A stretch of 8,398 nt of DNA from Planctomycetaceae bacterium. Its GTDB lineage: Bacteria; Planctomycetota; Planctomycetia; Pirellulales; Pirellulaceae. The first letter of the stretch is position 1. Each line of letters starts with the position of its first letter. The notes below the pieces were generated by a model, which was not told the DNA's origin, made no database searches, and saw nothing but the letters and a program-made list of their open reading frames with translations. The stretch lies in the NCBI GenBank assembly GCA_003455945.1, contig DMPQ01000091.1:2563-10960 (forward strand). Direction: 5' to 3'. Shown here piece after piece: positions 6,491-8,398 of this stretch. The translations under genes were made by a program, and so were the position numbers.

Positions 6491-6597
6491 CGGAAGACGA
6501 CTCCTTTCGTCCTGCGACGACCGTCACCCGAGCGATTTCGGCCGACGATTCCATTCGTTCGGGCCGAGCGCCTGACCGGAGCGGTGACGGGCGACGG

Positions 6598-6603
6598 ACT
6601 GTA
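6598..6603 (-). promoter_or_regulatory. Candidate -10 element for the barrel gene
   Basis: The minus strand reads TACAGT within CTACAGTCCG (6604-6595). This differs at one base from CTACAATCCG on the minus strand at the dehydrogenase-family promoter (1910-1901). It would give a leader of about 100 bases before the GTG at 6490. No -35 is recognisable, so this rests mainly on similarity to the other two sites. Confidence 0.25.
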
Positions 6604-6639
6604 GCAACCTCGTTCGCCCTCGACGACCTCAGCCGATCA

Positions 6640-6688
6640 GGGAAAAGCGCCGACGCCAGCAAAGTTTGCGTTCGAGACTCTCGGCGCC
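6640..6688 (-). terminator. Candidate terminator after the hydrolase gene
   Basis: In the minus-strand transcript, GCGCCGA (6687-6681) pairs with TCGGCGC (6653-6647), one more G-U pair is possible, and TTTTCC follows directly. The loop is long (27 bases) but can fold further. It lies 46-93 bases after the hydrolase stop. A competing stem, TTTGCG-t-TCGAG (6665-6676) with CTCGACGCAAA (6688-6698), uses overlapping bases, so the two folds are mutually exclusive. Confidence 0.45.
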
Positions 6689-6732
6689 TCGACGCAAAGC
6701 CCGCAGCTTGTCGAAACGCTAGGCAAACGGCC

Positions 6733-7638
6733 TCACTCCCCCAGCAGTCCGCGTCGGCGCATCCAGGCCGTGCAGGCCTCCGGCCATCGCGAACACGGCT
6801 CATCCGTCGGCCGCAATCCGAACCCATGTCCGCCGGTCGCATAGACATGCAGGTCGGCCGGGACTCCCGCTCGCTTCAGAGCCAGCGTCAGGAGCAAGCT
6901 GTTCTCGACGCGGACCGGGTCGTCGTAGGCATGAGCCAGGAACATCGGCGGCGTCTGCTCGTCCACCTTCACCTCGGGGAGGAGCGAACGCTGATCGTCG
7001 GTGATCAGCCAGGCGGCATAGACGAGGATCGCGAAGTCGGGACGCGGCGACTGCTCGTCGATCACGTCCTTGGCGTCGTACAGCGCCTCGCGATGCATCA
7101 CGCAGGTCATCGCCGCCGTCTGGGCTCCGGCCGAGAAGCCGAGGATGCCGATCTTGTCGGGGGAGAGCCCCCAATCGCTCGCCCGGCTCCGGACGATCCG
7201 CACGGCTCGCTGCGCGTCCTGCACGGCCGACTCGTACAGCCGCTGAGGGTTCCTCGCCGGCACGCGATACTTGAGCAGGATCGCGGTGACGCCGATCCGG
7301 TTGAGCCATTCCGCGACTTCGGTCCCTTCGAGATCCCATGCCAGGATCCGATGGCCCCCTCCCGGACAGATGATGACCGCGACATCGGTGCGCGGAGCAT
7401 CGGCGGCGGGACGATAGATCGTCAGCGTCGGTGTCGCGACGTCACCCAAGCGAATGACGGTCCGCCCGGCGACTCGCCCGCCGTCCGGTCCCGACGTATC
7501 GCGCTCCTCCCCTTCGAGCGTCACCTCGGGGCCGGGAGGGCGATCGGGCCAGATCGGCATCGTCTCGGGTTCATCCGCACGCACGACGGCGACGAGCGCC
7601 AGGAGCAACGCACCGCCGAATCCGATCCCTCGTCTCAT
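6733..7638 (-). CDS. Secreted alpha/beta hydrolase (carbohydrate esterase-like)
   Basis: This 301-residue serine hydrolase resembles the acetyl-xylan/feruloyl-esterase-like group common in planctomycetes and often labelled as xylanase or lipase. A signal peptide covers 1-21 (MRRGIGFGG, Leu/Ala core, VRA before Asp22). The oxyanion segment is CPGGGH (91-96). The nucleophile is Ser169 in GFSAG. Asp240 in HAYDDPV and His271 in GGHGFG complete the triad. The likely reaction is hydrolysis of an ester, perhaps acetyl or aryl groups on plant or algal polysaccharide; the exact substrate is inference. ATG 7638 is chosen for its signal peptide and the purine-rich GGGAGAGGG upstream. The gene follows the partial heme-protein gene by 81 bases on the same strand and may share its transcript; a candidate terminator lies downstream at 6640-6688. 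Confidence 0.9.
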   Translation of the reverse strand: MRRGIGFGGALLLALVAVVRADEPETMPIWPDRPPGPEVTLEGEERDTSGPDGGRVAGRTVIRLGDVATPTLTIYRPAADAPRTDVAVIICPGGGHRILAWDLEGTEVAEWLNRIGVTAILLKYRVPARNPQRLYESAVQDAQRAVRIVRSRASDWGLSPDKIGILGFSAGAQTAAMTCVMHREALYDAKDVIDEQSPRPDFAILVYAAWLITDDQRSLLPEVKVDEQTPPMFLAHAYDDPVRVENSLLLTLALKRAGVPADLHVYATGGHGFGLRPTDEPCSRWPEACTAWMRRRGLLGE

Positions 7639-7719
7639 CGTTCCCTCTCCCGTCGGTCATCGAGTCGTCGCCTCGGAGCCGCGCGACGCTCGCGCGACTT
7701 CCCTCCTTCGCGTCGCGTT

Positions 7720-8398
7720 CTACTGCAGCGACTGCAGGTAATCGAGCAGCGCTTCGAGGTCGGACGGAGCGAGCGGATCGACGAGCCCTTCGGGCATCAC
7801 CGAGACGTCCTGCCGCACCCGCGCCTCGATATCGATCAGGTCGATCAGATGCTCGCGCCCTTGAGCGTCGCGCACGGCGATCCGCTCCGCCTCTTCCCGC
7901 ACCACGAAGCCGGTCAGCGATCGGCCGTCCGCCATCTCGAACGACTCGGTGACGAACCCTTGAGCCAGCGAGCGGCTCGGGAAAAGCAGCGCCTCGGCGA
8001 GCTTCGTTCGATCGTACGTCTTCGCGACGTTCGGCAGGTGAGGTCCGCGAGGGGTTTCGTCGGCGCGGATCGTATGGCAGTTGGCGCAGTTGAGTCGCGC
8101 GAACCAGCGCGCACCCAGCGCCTCGCTGCTCCCTCGCGCGCCGATCGCCGCGAGCACCTCGTCGCGCCCCCGCTCGGCGATCGAGGGTCCCGCGCCCGGT
8201 TCGAGCGGCTCGATCGACCAGCGTTCGGCCAGACTCGAAGCGCGAGCGGCGATCGCCATGTCGCTGCTTCCGACTCCCTGCAGGATCCGATCCTCCCAGC
8301 GTCGATCGCCCGCCAGTTCGATGGCGTCGAGCCAACGGAGCGCTCCGCCCGGCGCTTCCCAGGCGCGCTGCATCGCTGCCGTCACCTCGGCCCCGCAC
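7720..8398 (-). CDS. C-terminal part of a PVC-type CxxCH heme-binding protein (5' partial)
   Basis: The frame is open to the right edge, so only about the last 225 residues are visible; the GTG at 8385 is internal. The visible part has a helical, probably HEAT-like stretch (RRWEDRILQGVGSSDMAIAA), then a c-type heme site CANCH (8088-8074). This is followed by the family pattern GPHLPNVAKTYDRTKLAEALLFPSR, a small beta region (ADGRSLTGFVVREE) and SVMPEGL, whose Met is the likely distal heme ligand, ending in a short helix. The layout matches the C-terminal domain of the protein at 2079-5180, but sequence identity by eye is low outside the motifs, so it is not a recent duplicate. It would bind heme in the periplasm. 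The missing N-terminal part may be a dehydrogenase propeller; this cannot be seen here. Confidence 0.85.
   Translation of the reverse strand, partial: CGAEVTAAMQRAWEAPGGALRWLDAIELAGDRRWEDRILQGVGSSDMAIAARASSLAERWSIEPLEPGAGPSIAERGRDEVLAAIGARGSSEALGARWFARLNCANCHTIRADETPRGPHLPNVAKTYDRTKLAEALLFPSRSLAQGFVTESFEMADGRSLTGFVVREEAERIAVRDAQGREHLIDLIDIEARVRQDVSVMPEGLVDPLAPSDLEALLDYLQSLQ

Noticed and set aside
7571..8398. Alternative minus-strand frame over the partial cytochrome and the start of the hydrolase
   Set aside because: Arg-rich shadow frame; the competing frame contains CANCH and SVMPEGL in the expected order.

Overview
This is a high-GC window with no RNA genes, integrase or transposase that I can see. 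Gene content points to a planctomycete of the Pirellula/Rhodopirellula type. The main evidence is two proteins carrying the C-terminal CxxCH 'Pirellula/Verrucomicrobium-type' heme-binding domain, one of them also with the PVC-type membrane-bound dehydrogenase propeller. A signal-peptide alpha/beta hydrolase and an exported beta-barrel protein with a low-complexity leader fit the same assignment. This taxonomic call is an inference from protein families.

Layout from left to right. Positions 1-40 hold an inverted, edge-truncated copy of a dispersed repeat. At 244-804 (+) is an exported glutathione-peroxidase-family protein. At 948-1871 (-) is a divergent lactate/malate dehydrogenase-family enzyme, convergent with the peroxidase; two hairpins lie between them (832-849 and 877-921). 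At 2079-5180 (+) is a 1033-residue exported multidomain cytochrome: beta-sandwich, sorbosone-dehydrogenase-like propeller, helical region and heme domain. It is divergent from the dehydrogenase, and the shared 207-base intergenic region (1872-2078) carries the same 10-base promoter-like motif on both strands. The junction 5181-5347 is filled by dispersed-repeat units. At 5348-6490 (-) is a secreted outer-membrane beta-barrel candidate, at 6733-7638 (-) a secreted alpha/beta hydrolase, and at 7720-8398 (-) the C-terminal part of a second CxxCH protein whose start lies beyond the right edge.

Four of the six genes carry visible signal peptides, and the partial cytochrome must also act outside the cytoplasm because c-type heme is attached there. 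The window therefore mostly encodes cell-envelope functions: oxidation of (probably carbohydrate-derived) substrates feeding electrons to c-type heme, de-esterification of sugars, peroxide removal and an outer-membrane barrel. The partial cytochrome and the hydrolase may be co-transcribed (81-base gap). The dehydrogenase-like enzyme is the only clearly cytoplasmic protein.

I do not see a convincing new multi-gene system. The points most worth a second look are the altered substrate loop and cofactor position in the dehydrogenase-family protein, the motif shared by the divergent promoters, and the dispersed repeat at 5191-5346 with its inverted relative at 1-40.
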